From an uncultured Lachnospiraceae bacterium (GTDB lineage Bacteria > Bacillota > Clostridia > Lachnospirales > Lachnospiraceae), in the NCBI GenBank assembly GCA_958428365.1, contig CAUAFT010000028.1, positions 1 through 12,316 of the forward strand: DNA of 12,316 bases, given 5' to 3'. The translations under genes and the position numbers were made by a program. The notes under the pieces are model-generated. The model had not been told where the DNA came from. It saw only the letters and a program-made list of their open reading frames with translations, and made no database searches. Of the stretch, positions 1 through 7,874 are shown one piece after another; position 1 is the stretch's first letter, and the number at the start of each line of letters is the position of its first letter.

Positions 1-195
1 TAATTTTATCTTACATCAGTTTGAAGGTTTACACAAACTTTGGGATACTCCCAAATTACTGAATACTCTGTATCCGAATCTACAACAGGGAGGGAAGTAG
101 CACAAAAACTCGGATTGATTGCCTAATTTAGTCCCGTTTTTTGTTCACATTCCCTCTCTCTTTTCTATAGATTTTGCATATTCTTTATGTGTATA
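1..195. other. Window edge, mostly non-coding; possible 3' remnant of a rightward gene
   Basis: No gene can be established here. Two plus-strand frames are open at the edge. One runs from base 2 to a TAG at 98-100 (peptide ending LYPNLQQGGK); the other runs from about base 25 to a TAA at 124-126 (ending GREVAQKLGLIA) after an in-frame stop at 22-24. Either could be the tail of a gene starting left of the window, or a frameshifted remnant, but neither ending is recognisable. A 7-bp inverted repeat, TTTGGGA-TAC-TCCCAAA, lies at 39-55 without a T-tract. Bases 127-195 are AT-rich with no motif I can name. Confidence 0.25.
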
Positions 196-366
196 TTATC
201 GAATAAATCTGTCTATAACATATTGTGAAACAAAACTAACAGATCTTCGCAATTCTCTTTTCTCTATCATTCGGATCCGTAGTTCTTCCACTGTCTGAAA
301 TCCTTCTCCAATATTACTTATTATCCACTCAATATCTCTATCATATATTCCCATATCTTTAAGCAT
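196..366 (-). CDS. Small hypothetical protein (56 aa) downstream of the RloB-like gene
   Basis: This is an ATG-started minus-strand frame of 56 codons ending in TAA at 196-198. It begins MLKDMGIYDRDIEW and ends YVIDRFIR, and is rich in charged residues with an amphipathic helical look (EELRIRMIEKRELRR). I do not recognise the family. It lies 54 bases after the RloB-like stop codon on the same strand, so it could be a third cistron of the defence operon. The start is uncertain. The ATG has only a weak purine stretch (AGAAAG) close upstream, whereas a good Shine-Dalgarno (AAGGGGAG) lies right after the RloB stop and is well spaced for a TTG at 402-404 that is out of frame with this ORF. That mismatch could mean a frameshift or a degenerate gene. 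Codon use resembles the AT-rich neighbours. Confidence 0.45.
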   Translation of the reverse strand: MLKDMGIYDRDIEWIISNIGEGFQTVEELRIRMIEKRELRRSVSFVSQYVIDRFIR

Positions 367-420
367 TTTTCTTTCTGGTGAATTAATATAATATTATTTA
401 TCAAAATTTATCTCCCCTTT

Positions 421-1368
421 TTAGTTTCTCAATTCCTCAAATAATCTTCCAAGATTACTGCCAATCTGACTTTCAAGCAACTCTATATCCTCACAAAACA
501 TTGCTTCATTTTTTATTGCTTTATCTATATTTCTCACCAAAAACTCTGCATCATAATTTGCTTTTTCGAATCCTGCAAACATTCTTCTCAACTCATACTC
601 TGTATATCTTTTATCAGAAGATACGTACAGATTCTCTAACAGTTTCTCCTTATCCAATTCCACCACTTCATCAAAATGCATCAGCAGCCAAAGCTCAAAA
701 CATGGATTCGTAACGTAAAAACCAAACTTCTTTTCCTGACACTTTTTCAACACATATTCATACTGATTATTCCCTGGTTTGGAAAGAAAACTCTTCTTAT
801 CTCTGTCTACTATAAAGCAGATTTTATCTACCTCATCTGAATATGTAATGCTTCCATTTTTAATAATCTTTGGAATATCTTCTATCTGATTTTTAATATC
901 TGCTTTCTCCTTTAATAAAGATAGAATCTGCGTACATCTCATTTCCAGATTATCTACATCCAATTTGATATGGATGTCCAAATCCTCATTACATATCTCT
1001 TCTAATATTTGCCATATTTTTGTTTTCCTTGCCATTTTAACTGTGATAATCCCTTCATCAATCAAGTAATCCACAATCCAGTTACATAACGTTTCATAGG
1101 AGAAACAACCCGTTTTATTTTCTTCAAGATTTTTAATCATCCGATCAACCATTTTCTTCGGGTTGCTCCAACCTTCTTCACTATAACTACGAATCACCGG
1201 TACTAATTCAATCAAAGGATTAATCTCAATCTCCCCACGCAAATTTTCTACCGCATCAAAATAGATCTGTTCTGTTTCTTTTCCCTCATATACAAGAAAA
1301 TATTTACTCATAACCTCATCAGAACTGCGTACTTTTGCACGCTCTGCAAAACTTCTTTTCTCCCTCAT
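421..1368 (-). CDS. RloB-like TOPRIM-fold protein, probable effector of an AbiL-type abortive infection system
   Basis: This 315-aa protein matches the RloB family (PF13707), the usual partner of RloA/AAA15 ATPases, known as AbiLii in the lactococcal AbiL system. Residues 22-37 hold the N-terminal strand and acidic motif (FLVYEGKETEQIYF, glutamate at 28). Residues 184-191 carry the DxD-type motif IVDRDKKS (D188, D190), and 219-232 hold the family signature NPCFELWLLMHF. Together these fit a TOPRIM-like metal-binding site, with a long insertion at about 45-180. The gene starts 4 bases after the ATPase stop, and its Shine-Dalgarno (AAAGGGGGAG) lies inside the ATPase 3' end, so translation is probably coupled. 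By analogy with AriB of PARIS and OLD nucleases, it is probably a nuclease-type effector held or triggered by the ATPase. That role is inferred; catalysis cannot be shown from sequence alone. Confidence 0.85.
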   Translation of the reverse strand: MREKRSFAERAKVRSSDEVMSKYFLVYEGKETEQIYFDAVENLRGEIEINPLIELVPVIRSYSEEGWSNPKKMVDRMIKNLEENKTGCFSYETLCNWIVDYLIDEGIITVKMARKTKIWQILEEICNEDLDIHIKLDVDNLEMRCTQILSLLKEKADIKNQIEDIPKIIKNGSITYSDEVDKICFIVDRDKKSFLSKPGNNQYEYVLKKCQEKKFGFYVTNPCFELWLLMHFDEVVELDKEKLLENLYVSSDKRYTEYELRRMFAGFEKANYDAEFLVRNIDKAIKNEAMFCEDIELLESQIGSNLGRLFEELRN

Positions 1369-1372
1369 GTAA

Positions 1373-2752
1373 TTACTCCCCCTTTAATGGAAACACCGTA
1401 TTAAAAACAGGCACTCCTCCATACCGTCCTTCTAAATAAGCTTTATCAATTTTCTGATCGAATCGTGCATTATACTCTTCTAAAGAATATATATCTGATT
1501 CCCCGTTTCTGTTTTTATTTATGAACCATATCTCATCTCTTCTCAATAAATCAAAATCTAATAATCTTGACTCATGGGTAGTCACAATAAGCTGAATATC
1601 CTTTTCTTTTGCTATCTGCAAAAATGTATCAACAAATTTATATGTTAAACTTGGATGCAGACATCTATCCAACTCATCAATTACATAGGTTTTTCCTTCC
1701 CCTGCTAATAATACCTCTAATAAGTCCAGAATCCGTACCGTACCGTCTGATTCTTCCGCCAGACTGAATAATATCTCTTTTTCCCCATGACAGAATTCAA
1801 TCGTTTGACATGCTACTGTTTCCTCCCCTATCTGAATAATAAAGAATTCCCGATTGCTCCGCATGATTATTCCAGCAGCTATTCGACTTTCAATATTTCT
1901 GATTTCCGCCTGCTTCTGCTCCACTTCTGCTAATATTTTTTTTCTTATTTTTGTTGGCAGTTTACTCATAACCTTTTCAATCGGAACATCTACAATTTCA
2001 AAATTGGTAATGCCAGTTCCAAAAGCCGAAATAATCCTGCATACCTCTTCTACTTTATCTGTCTGGGACATATAAGAATAATCAGAAATAGGCTGATCCG
2101 GATAGTTAATATCCAACTTCTTTTGAATCCATAAATATACATCCTTTAAAACCGCCGCATCTGTTTTATCTCTATAGAAATCTTTTTTATTTTGATTCAT
2201 AATCGTCAAAAATAATACTGTTTCATCATTTCTAATATCATCTGCATAGACATCTAACTTTTCCAAAACACCTTTTTTCCTGAGTGTACCACCTATTTCA
2301 TATGTTCCAGTTACTACATCTCTTTGAAACAATATCGTCTCAGAGTTATCAGAATGTAGTTCTACCAACCATTCAGAAATAAACCTGCTCTGACTTAAGA
2401 TCACTTCAAATCCATAGGCATAATATTTTCCATCTAACAATAATTCCATTTCAAAATAACTTGGTTTATCCCTATTTTCAGGATTGGTTTTGCAATATTT
2501 ATTGGTATGTCCCTCCGGCAATCCTTTTAATACAATTCTTTTCATAAATTGCATAGCCTTAACCAAATTTGACTTTCCTGATGCATTTGCACCGTATACA
2601 GCCGAAAATTTTAAAAGTTTCATCTTCCCATCATCGTATATATGTTCTTTTTTACTACGCATTTTTCCTGCAATCATGGAAAACTCTTGTGTTTGTCCGT
2701 CTTCTCTTGATGCAAATGATAAAAAATTTCTGACATTGAATCTGATAAGCAT
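1373..2752 (-). CDS. AAA15/RloA-like ATPase, probable sensor of an AbiL-type abortive infection system
   Basis: This 459-aa cytosolic ATPase has the COG1106 (AAA15, RloA/AbiLi) layout. The N-terminal strand IRFNVRNFLSF precedes the Walker A GANASGKS at residues 54-61 (K60). A long middle region contains a helical, charged segment at about 255-295. An ABC-like signature region (EESDGTVRILDLL) lies near 333-345, Walker B VIDELD at 357-362, a D-loop-like LHPSLT at 365-370 and the switch histidine H393 in IVTTHES. The C-terminal motif EGRYGGVP (441-448) is typical of these ATPases. The start is supported by AAGGAGG eight bases upstream. It is the first gene of an operon with the RloB-like protein. 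In the related PARIS and AbiL systems the ATPase senses phage and controls a TOPRIM-type partner; the same role is inferred here. Confidence 0.88.
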   Translation of the reverse strand: MLIRFNVRNFLSFASREDGQTQEFSMIAGKMRSKKEHIYDDGKMKLLKFSAVYGANASGKSNLVKAMQFMKRIVLKGLPEGHTNKYCKTNPENRDKPSYFEMELLLDGKYYAYGFEVILSQSRFISEWLVELHSDNSETILFQRDVVTGTYEIGGTLRKKGVLEKLDVYADDIRNDETVLFLTIMNQNKKDFYRDKTDAAVLKDVYLWIQKKLDINYPDQPISDYSYMSQTDKVEEVCRIISAFGTGITNFEIVDVPIEKVMSKLPTKIRKKILAEVEQKQAEIRNIESRIAAGIIMRSNREFFIIQIGEETVACQTIEFCHGEKEILFSLAEESDGTVRILDLLEVLLAGEGKTYVIDELDRCLHPSLTYKFVDTFLQIAKEKDIQLIVTTHESRLLDFDLLRRDEIWFINKNRNGESDIYSLEEYNARFDQKIDKAYLEGRYGGVPVFNTVFPLKGE

Positions 2753-2775
2753 CTTTTCGTCCTCCTTGCCTCTTT

Positions 2776-2804
2776 ATTATATGTGATATTTTCACTTTTA
2801 TCAA
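2776..2804 (-). promoter_or_regulatory. Promoter of the ATPase/RloB operon with an embedded palindrome
   Basis: On the minus strand a -35 TTGATA (2799-2804) and a perfect -10 TATAAT (2776-2781) are separated by exactly 17 bp. The spacer contains the inverted repeat GTGA-TATTT-TCAC (2783-2795), well placed for a repressor to block RNA polymerase. The predicted transcript would start close to the AAGGAGG ribosome binding site of the ATPase gene. The regulator is unknown and no regulator gene is visible nearby. Confidence 0.7.
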
Positions 2805-2856
2805 CATTAATATTTAAATTATTGTCCTTTTTTATTTCATTAAAGGTGATATTTTC
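2783..2856. repeat. Two direct copies of GTGATATTTTC, 63 bp apart, in the defence promoter region
   Basis: GTGATATTTTC occurs at 2783-2793 and again at 2846-2856. The copy in the promoter spacer is extended into a full GTGA-N5-TCAC palindrome; the distal copy ends TCGT and is imperfect. A spacing of 63 bp is close to six helical turns, so both copies would face the same side of the DNA. This suits cooperative binding or looping by a regulator. The arrangement is seen directly; the regulatory meaning is inferred. Confidence 0.55.
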
Positions 2857-2886
2857 GTTTAAATATTGCAAGAATCATTATTTACA

Positions 2887-2939
2887 CATAATAGTAAAAG
2901 CTATCCCACTTTTGATTTTTAAATCATTGTGAAATAGCT
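2887..2939 (-). terminator. Rho-independent terminator downstream of ispF
   Basis: Read on the minus strand, AGCTATTTCAC and GTGGGATAGCT pair into an 11-bp stem with two G-U pairs (arms 2929-2939 and 2899-2909). An inner TGATTT/AAATCA pairing extends it. TTTTACTATT follows at 2889-2898. It lies about 65 bases after the ispF stop, ends the ispF transcript, and separates it from the defence operon promoter. Confidence 0.75.
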
Positions 2940-3003
2940 CTTTCTGCATTATATTTTTCTGCTATATAACTATATTTTTAATAATTCAATTGCTTGGATT
3001 TTG

Positions 3004-3546
3004 CTAATTCTTTTTACACCCGCTGCAGCCTGCACACTTAGCCTCGCTGTCCGCCACGGCAAAGCTGCCCTCGTAGATACCCGTCAAAGAGCAGATCGCC
3101 TGTGCGGCAATTCCCTCTTCCCTTCCGGTAAAGCCAAGTCGTTCCTCTGTAGTCGCTTTTACATTGATCTGATCTTTTTCTATTTTCAATACTTTTGCAA
3201 TATTCTCTTCCATCTGCTCAATATAAGGACGAAGCTTCGGTCTCTGAGCAATCACCGTAGCGTCGATATTCTCGATCACATAGCCCGCCTCTTCCAGAAG
3301 CCCGCCCACATGTTCTAACAATTTCATACTGGAAATGCCTTTGTACTGCTCATCAGTATCTGGAAAATGTTTCCCGATATCGCCAAGCGCCGCCGCCCCC
3401 AAAAGCGCGTCCATAATGGCATGAAGCAGAACGTCCGCATCGGAGTGACCCAGCAGCCCTAAGGTGTGGGGAATCTTCACTCCGCCTAATATTAAATCCC
3501 GCTCCGGCACTAATTTATGGACGTCATATCCCATTCCAACTCTCAT
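3004..3546 (-). CDS. ispF: 2-C-methyl-D-erythritol 2,4-cyclodiphosphate synthase (IspF)
   Basis: IspF is a cytosolic homotrimer of the non-mevalonate isoprenoid pathway. It converts 4-CDP-2-C-methyl-D-erythritol 2-phosphate to the 2,4-cyclodiphosphate and CMP. The family motifs are all present: GYDVHKL at residues 6-12 with metal ligands D8 and H10, HSDADVLLHAIMDALLGA at 34-51 with the third ligand H42, GDIGKHFPDTD at 55-65, AQRPKL at 100-105 and the CDP-binding KATTEERLGFTGR at 130-142. The start has GGAGG at good distance. At 180 residues it is about 20 longer than usual, because of a C-terminal tail ending CAGCSGC followed by KKN. It lies 108 bases after metH with no clear promoter between, so it may be co-transcribed. 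A 13-bp palindrome, GATTCC-G-GGAATC, lies just upstream at 3569-3581. Its own terminator follows. Confidence 0.97.
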   Translation of the reverse strand: MRVGMGYDVHKLVPERDLILGGVKIPHTLGLLGHSDADVLLHAIMDALLGAAALGDIGKHFPDTDEQYKGISSMKLLEHVGGLLEEAGYVIENIDATVIAQRPKLRPYIEQMEENIAKVLKIEKDQINVKATTEERLGFTGREEGIAAQAICSLTGIYEGSFAVADSEAKCAGCSGCKKN

Positions 3547-3654
3547 TTTTCTTCCTCCATGATTCTATGATTCCGGGAATCTATATCATCCTATATCTGA
3601 ATCTACTATTCATTGATTCACTTCTTAGTATTCATTCTGTCTCGCAAAAATTTT

Positions 3655-6078
3655 TTACTCACCTAATAATCGTCCTACTAGCTTTACGCAATCCGCTGCA
3701 TCGGTGGAATAACCGTCCGCCCCGATCTCCTCCGCAAAGCTCGGAGTGATGACTGCTCCTCCCACAATGATCTTGCCTTTGTATCCCTTTTCCTTTGCCA
3801 GATCCACAACATCCTTCATCCGCATCATTGTGGTGGTCATAAGAGCGGAAAGTCCGATGATCTGTGCGTGTTCTGCGAATGCCGCATCCAGGATCCGGTC
3901 CGCCGCCACGTCTTTTCCCAGATCGACGACATGGTAGCCATAGTTTTTCAGCATCAAGACTACCAGATTTTTTCCGATATCATGGATGTCTCCCTCCACC
4001 GTCGCCATCACGATGGTTGCCTTCTGCTCTCCATCCCGATCCTGTTCCAACATCGGCTCCAAATAATTGATCGCCTGCTCCATGGTCTGGGCGGAAGAAA
4101 TCAACTGCGGCAGAAAATAAATCTTTTTATCAAAGAGCGTTCCCACTTCGTTAATAGCCGGAATCAAGTGCTCGTCTATGATGGCGGAGGGTTTGATGCC
4201 CTCCTCCAATGCCAGATCCACTTCTTTTAAAATACTTCCCTTACTTCCCTGTAAAACTGCTTCAAAAACCGGAGAATGCTCCTGCCCGCTGCTTCCCGCC
4301 GCCTCCTTTTTCAAAGAAGTTCCATCTGTCTTTTGAAACTCTATGTGATTTACATGCTGGATATAACGCAGATCGCCGCCCTTCTTATGCAAAAGCATAT
4401 CGGAGGCAAAGGCCGCGTTCATCAAAAGCTGTTGGGACGGATTGGCAATCGCCATAGTCAGTCCCTTTGCGATCGCCATGGTCAAAAACGCCGCATTGAC
4501 ATAGGTTCTCTCCGGGAGTCCAAAGGAAATATTGGAAAGACCGCAGACCGTAGCAAGCCCTAGACTGTCCTTACAATAGGCGATGGTCTCGTAGCATTCC
4601 AGCGCCGCGTTTGGATTGGCGCCCACCGTCGCCACAAGTCCGTCCACCACAATGTCCTCTTTTTTCATCCCTGCTTCCAATGCCGCGTCTGTTATCTTAT
4701 GGATGATCTGATGTTTTTCCTTTGCATCCTTTGGAAGTCCCGCGTCGGACAGCGGAAGGAGGATGAACATAGCTCCATATTTTTTTGCGATGGGTATGAG
4801 CTTTTCAAACTTCTCGCTTTCCAGGGAGATGGAGTTGATCAACGCCCGTCCCGGATAGATACGAAGAGCCGCCTCAATGATGTCCACATGACTGGAATCA
4901 ATACAGAGCGGACAGTCCACAATGGACGCCACTTCCTGAACTACTTCCAACATCATGGCTTTTTCATCAATTCCGTTCATGCCCATGTTGATATCCAGGA
5001 TGGAAGCTCCGTTTTCCTCCTGCTCCCTTGCCATGGTGCGTACCAGATCCAGATTCCCTTCTTTTAACTCAGCCTGTAGTTTTTTCTTTCCCGTTGGATT
5101 AATACGCTCTCCGATGACCAGAAAAGAACCCTCCAGCTCGATCTTAACGGACTTTCGCTCTGAGGTCAGGATACGCTGCGGTTCTGACGACCGTTTTGAA
5201 ACCTCCATTTTTCCAACTGCGTCCACCAAAGCCCGGATATGTGCCGGAGTGGTTCCGCAACAGCCTCCTAAAATCGAGGCTCCTGCTTCCACCAGCTCTT
5301 TCGCCGTTTCTGCAAATTCCTCCGGTCCCATCCGGTAAACAGTCACTCCGTCCTCCAGCTCCGGCATTCCGGCATTCGGCTTTGCCAGGATCGGAACCTG
5401 CGCCACCTCCGCCATCTGTTGAATAAGGGGGATCATACCCTCCGGTCCGGTCGAGCAGTTGAGTCCCACCGCGTCGGCGCCCAGGCTCTGGAGAACGACG
5501 ATTGCCGTGACCGGATCCGTTCCATAGAGCGTCCTTCCGTCTTCGTTATAGGTCATGCTCACCATCACCGGTTTCTCCGTCGTCTCTTTCAGGGCGATCA
5601 GGGCGGCACGGCTCTCCTGAAGGCTCATCATGGTCTCCACCACATACAGATCTACCCCGGCTTTTTCAATCGCCCGGATCTGTTCCTTATAGACCTCCAC
5701 CAGTTCTTCAAACTCCAGATCTCCCATGGGATAGAGCTGTTTTCCGCACATGGTCAGATCTCCGGCGACCAGGGCTTTTCCATCAGCTGCCTGTCTGGAA
5801 AGCTCCACCAGAGCCATGTTGATCTCTTCCACCTGATCCTGCAGACCGTATTCTTCTAATTTGATCCTGTTCGCCGTAAAAGTCGGAGCGTATAAAATAT
5901 CCGTTCCCGCCTCCACATAAGCTCTTTGAAGTTCAAACAAAACCCCGGCATGTTCCAAGATCCACGTTTCCGGGCAGCAGCCCATAGGCATGCCTGCCGC
6001 CATCAGATTTGATCCCGTTGCCCCATCCAAAAAAACAGGATATTTTTCTATCCGCTCTCTAAATTCCGTCTTTGTCAT
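3655..6078 (-). CDS. metH: Cobalamin-dependent methionine synthase, short form without reactivation domain
   Basis: MetH transfers a methyl group from 5-methyl-THF via cobalamin to homocysteine, giving methionine. Modules run in order. A homocysteine-binding barrel (about 8-290) carries zinc ligands C208 (LNCSTGP) and C273-C274 (GGCCGTTP). A pterin-binding barrel (about 315-575) includes VIGERINPTG at 321-330 and LDINMGMNG at 361-369. A four-helix cap follows (about 600-680), then a B12-binding domain (about 685-807) with the DxHxxG motif EGDIHDIGKN (H699 is the lower axial ligand), SAL near 744 and GGA near 773. At 807 residues it lacks the C-terminal AdoMet reactivation domain of the roughly 1230-residue E. 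coli enzyme. Clostridia commonly supply that function as a separate protein, not seen here. It lies 14 bases after the HMT-MTHFR gene, so the two form an operon. Confidence 0.96.
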   Translation of the reverse strand: MTKTEFRERIEKYPVFLDGATGSNLMAAGMPMGCCPETWILEHAGVLFELQRAYVEAGTDILYAPTFTANRIKLEEYGLQDQVEEINMALVELSRQAADGKALVAGDLTMCGKQLYPMGDLEFEELVEVYKEQIRAIEKAGVDLYVVETMMSLQESRAALIALKETTEKPVMVSMTYNEDGRTLYGTDPVTAIVVLQSLGADAVGLNCSTGPEGMIPLIQQMAEVAQVPILAKPNAGMPELEDGVTVYRMGPEEFAETAKELVEAGASILGGCCGTTPAHIRALVDAVGKMEVSKRSSEPQRILTSERKSVKIELEGSFLVIGERINPTGKKKLQAELKEGNLDLVRTMAREQEENGASILDINMGMNGIDEKAMMLEVVQEVASIVDCPLCIDSSHVDIIEAALRIYPGRALINSISLESEKFEKLIPIAKKYGAMFILLPLSDAGLPKDAKEKHQIIHKITDAALEAGMKKEDIVVDGLVATVGANPNAALECYETIAYCKDSLGLATVCGLSNISFGLPERTYVNAAFLTMAIAKGLTMAIANPSQQLLMNAAFASDMLLHKKGGDLRYIQHVNHIEFQKTDGTSLKKEAAGSSGQEHSPVFEAVLQGSKGSILKEVDLALEEGIKPSAIIDEHLIPAINEVGTLFDKKIYFLPQLISSAQTMEQAINYLEPMLEQDRDGEQKATIVMATVEGDIHDIGKNLVVLMLKNYGYHVVDLGKDVAADRILDAAFAEHAQIIGLSALMTTTMMRMKDVVDLAKEKGYKGKIIVGGAVITPSFAEEIGADGYSTDAADCVKLVGRLLGE

Positions 6079-6092
6079 CCTCTCACCCTGTC

Positions 6093-7874
6093 CTATATTG
6101 TTTCCTTGATTTTCTCTATGATACCTGCAATGAGCCCCGCCCTGTTAAAAGGCGTCATAAAATAATAGCCGTCCGCCACATCTTTTAGCTCCTCTGCCAA
6201 TTCCAGAGATATCTCCGCTGCCACAGCCTCGGCTTCCGCACGACTCATATCTTCACGATATCTGGCGACGATCTCTTCCGGAACGAAAATACCGGGCATC
6301 TCGTTTGCCACAAACCTGGCATTTTTATAGCTGACCAACGGCATGATCCCACAGATCAGTTTTGTGTCAATGTGTTCCTTGATATAGGCAAGCCGCTCGA
6401 TATCCTCCTTCGAGTATACCGGCTGGGTCAAAAAGCAAAAGCAGCCGCTCTGTGTCTTCTGCTGCATACGACGGATAATGGCGTCCGGATTCGCACCATG
6501 GTAATTCAGCGCTCCTCCGTAAAGCACCGGTTCCTCCTGAAATACGTCCCGGTTCATCTCCCTGACATATTCCATAAAACGAATGGAATTGAAATCAAAC
6601 ACTCCTTTGATATGCCCTCTGGCCTCCCTCGGTATGGGATCTCCCGTCACCAGGAGAAAATGACGGATTTCATTCATGTATGCTCCAAGCATGACGGAGC
6701 GCAGAGCAATTACATTTTTATCCCGACAACAGATGTGGGGCATCACCGCAACCCCCGTTTCCCTCTGAACGACGGCTGCAAGCTGCATGGCGTCCATGCG
6801 GGGTCTTGCCATAGGGGAATCCGCAAGAGTGATCAGATCCACGCCTGCTCTTTTTAAACGTCTGCTTCCCTCCATCACTTTGTCTGTATTAATTCCAAAA
6901 GGCGGATCCAGTTCTACAATAAACGCCTTCTCACCGCGGCTCAGTTTGCGCTCAAATTCCGATTTTTTTCCTCTGCTTTCCTCCGTCGCGACTTTGCCGA
7001 TCTTCTTTTTTGCAAGGGGGATCTTTTCCAGATGACCGGATATTTTTTCAATGTGGGATGGGGTCGTCCCGCAGCAGCCTCCTAAGATATTAATTCCAAG
7101 TACAGCGATTTTTTCCATCATCTCCACATAATATTCCTCGTTGCTTGAGTAGATGGTCTTTCCCCTCAGGGTGTATGGATATCCCGCATTTGGTAACGCA
7201 GTGACATATTTCTCATTTGGGAAGGTAACGTCTTTTAACATCTGATAGAGATGCGCCGCTTCCACGCCGCAGTTGAATCCATAGGCGTCGATCTGCTCCA
7301 TATAAGCCGCAGTCTGAATGATCCGCTCCATGCTCAGTCCCGACTTGGTGTAACCGCTCTTATCGCAGGAAAATTGCACTATGATAAAAACATCCGCCTT
7401 TTTCTTAAGATAGGCTGTCACTGGTTCCAGATAGTGGAAATCCGACTGGGTCTCAAAGACAAAACAGTCCGCCCCCTGTTCCAGAAAGGTGTCGCAGATG
7501 ATCTTGTATTCCTCTAAAATATGTTCTTCTTCCTCAAAATCCATCTCCGGGATGGGACCCAGATCGGCGGCGATGACCACGTCCTCGCCGGAAACCTCCA
7601 CGGCTTCCACTGCTGCCCGGTATCCCGCCTTCACACAGGCTTTTACTTCCTCGATATTATCTAAAAATGTGGTATTACAGGCAAAGGTGTTGGTACGGAT
7701 CAGCCTTGCCCCGCTGTGGATGTAATCTAAGTGAATCTGTTTGATCTTATCCGGCGCATTCAGATTCTCCAACTCGGCAAGTCCGCTTTTTACCGTATAT
7801 TTTTTTTCATAATAAGTTCCCATAGCGCCGTCTGTGATTAGACGGTGGTCTTTTAAATATTCCTGTAATCTCAT
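6093..7874 (-). CDS. Bifunctional homocysteine S-methyltransferase / 5,10-methylenetetrahydrofolate reductase
   Basis: This 593-aa fusion resembles YitJ of Bacillus. The N-terminal half (about 1-285) is a homocysteine-binding barrel with LITDGAMGT at 12-20 and zinc cysteines C202 (GFNCG) and C267-C268 (GGCCGTTP). A charged linker of about 25 residues (285-310) leads to a MetF-type flavin-dependent reductase (about 312-593). That half shows FIVELDPP at 318-325, HFLLVTGDP at 405-413, FFLTQPVY-like CFLTQPVY at 480-487, and GIMPL at 509-513. The reductase makes the 5-methyl-THF that MetH, the next gene, uses. Having a second homocysteine domain beside MetH's own is redundant on its face. The N-terminal half lacks a pterin domain, so its methyl donor is open. 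The start has only a modest purine-rich site (AGAAGAGAG). The gene is preceded by a long structured leader. Confidence 0.93.
   Translation of the reverse strand: MRLQEYLKDHRLITDGAMGTYYEKKYTVKSGLAELENLNAPDKIKQIHLDYIHSGARLIRTNTFACNTTFLDNIEEVKACVKAGYRAAVEAVEVSGEDVVIAADLGPIPEMDFEEEEHILEEYKIICDTFLEQGADCFVFETQSDFHYLEPVTAYLKKKADVFIIVQFSCDKSGYTKSGLSMERIIQTAAYMEQIDAYGFNCGVEAAHLYQMLKDVTFPNEKYVTALPNAGYPYTLRGKTIYSSNEEYYVEMMEKIAVLGINILGGCCGTTPSHIEKISGHLEKIPLAKKKIGKVATEESRGKKSEFERKLSRGEKAFIVELDPPFGINTDKVMEGSRRLKRAGVDLITLADSPMARPRMDAMQLAAVVQRETGVAVMPHICCRDKNVIALRSVMLGAYMNEIRHFLLVTGDPIPREARGHIKGVFDFNSIRFMEYVREMNRDVFQEEPVLYGGALNYHGANPDAIIRRMQQKTQSGCFCFLTQPVYSKEDIERLAYIKEHIDTKLICGIMPLVSYKNARFVANEMPGIFVPEEIVARYREDMSRAEAEAVAAEISLELAEELKDVADGYYFMTPFNRAGLIAGIIEKIKETI

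Noticed and set aside
39..55. Perfect inverted repeat TTTGGGA-TAC-TCCCAAA as a terminator
   Set aside because: Neither strand has a T-tract after it, and it may lie inside a coding remnant.
2674..2871. 65-codon minus-strand frame over the ATPase start and its promoter, encoding a repeated ENIT(F/Y)N
   Set aside because: It starts at a TTG with no ribosome binding site, and the repeat is explained by the GTGATATTTTC DNA repeat. The frame runs through the promoter and into the ATPase gene.
3868..5859. Several plus-strand frames of 80-146 codons opposite metH
   Set aside because: These are antisense shadows of a well-defined conserved enzyme, rich in Ser, Pro, His and Arg as expected for such shadows, with no ribosome binding sites of note.
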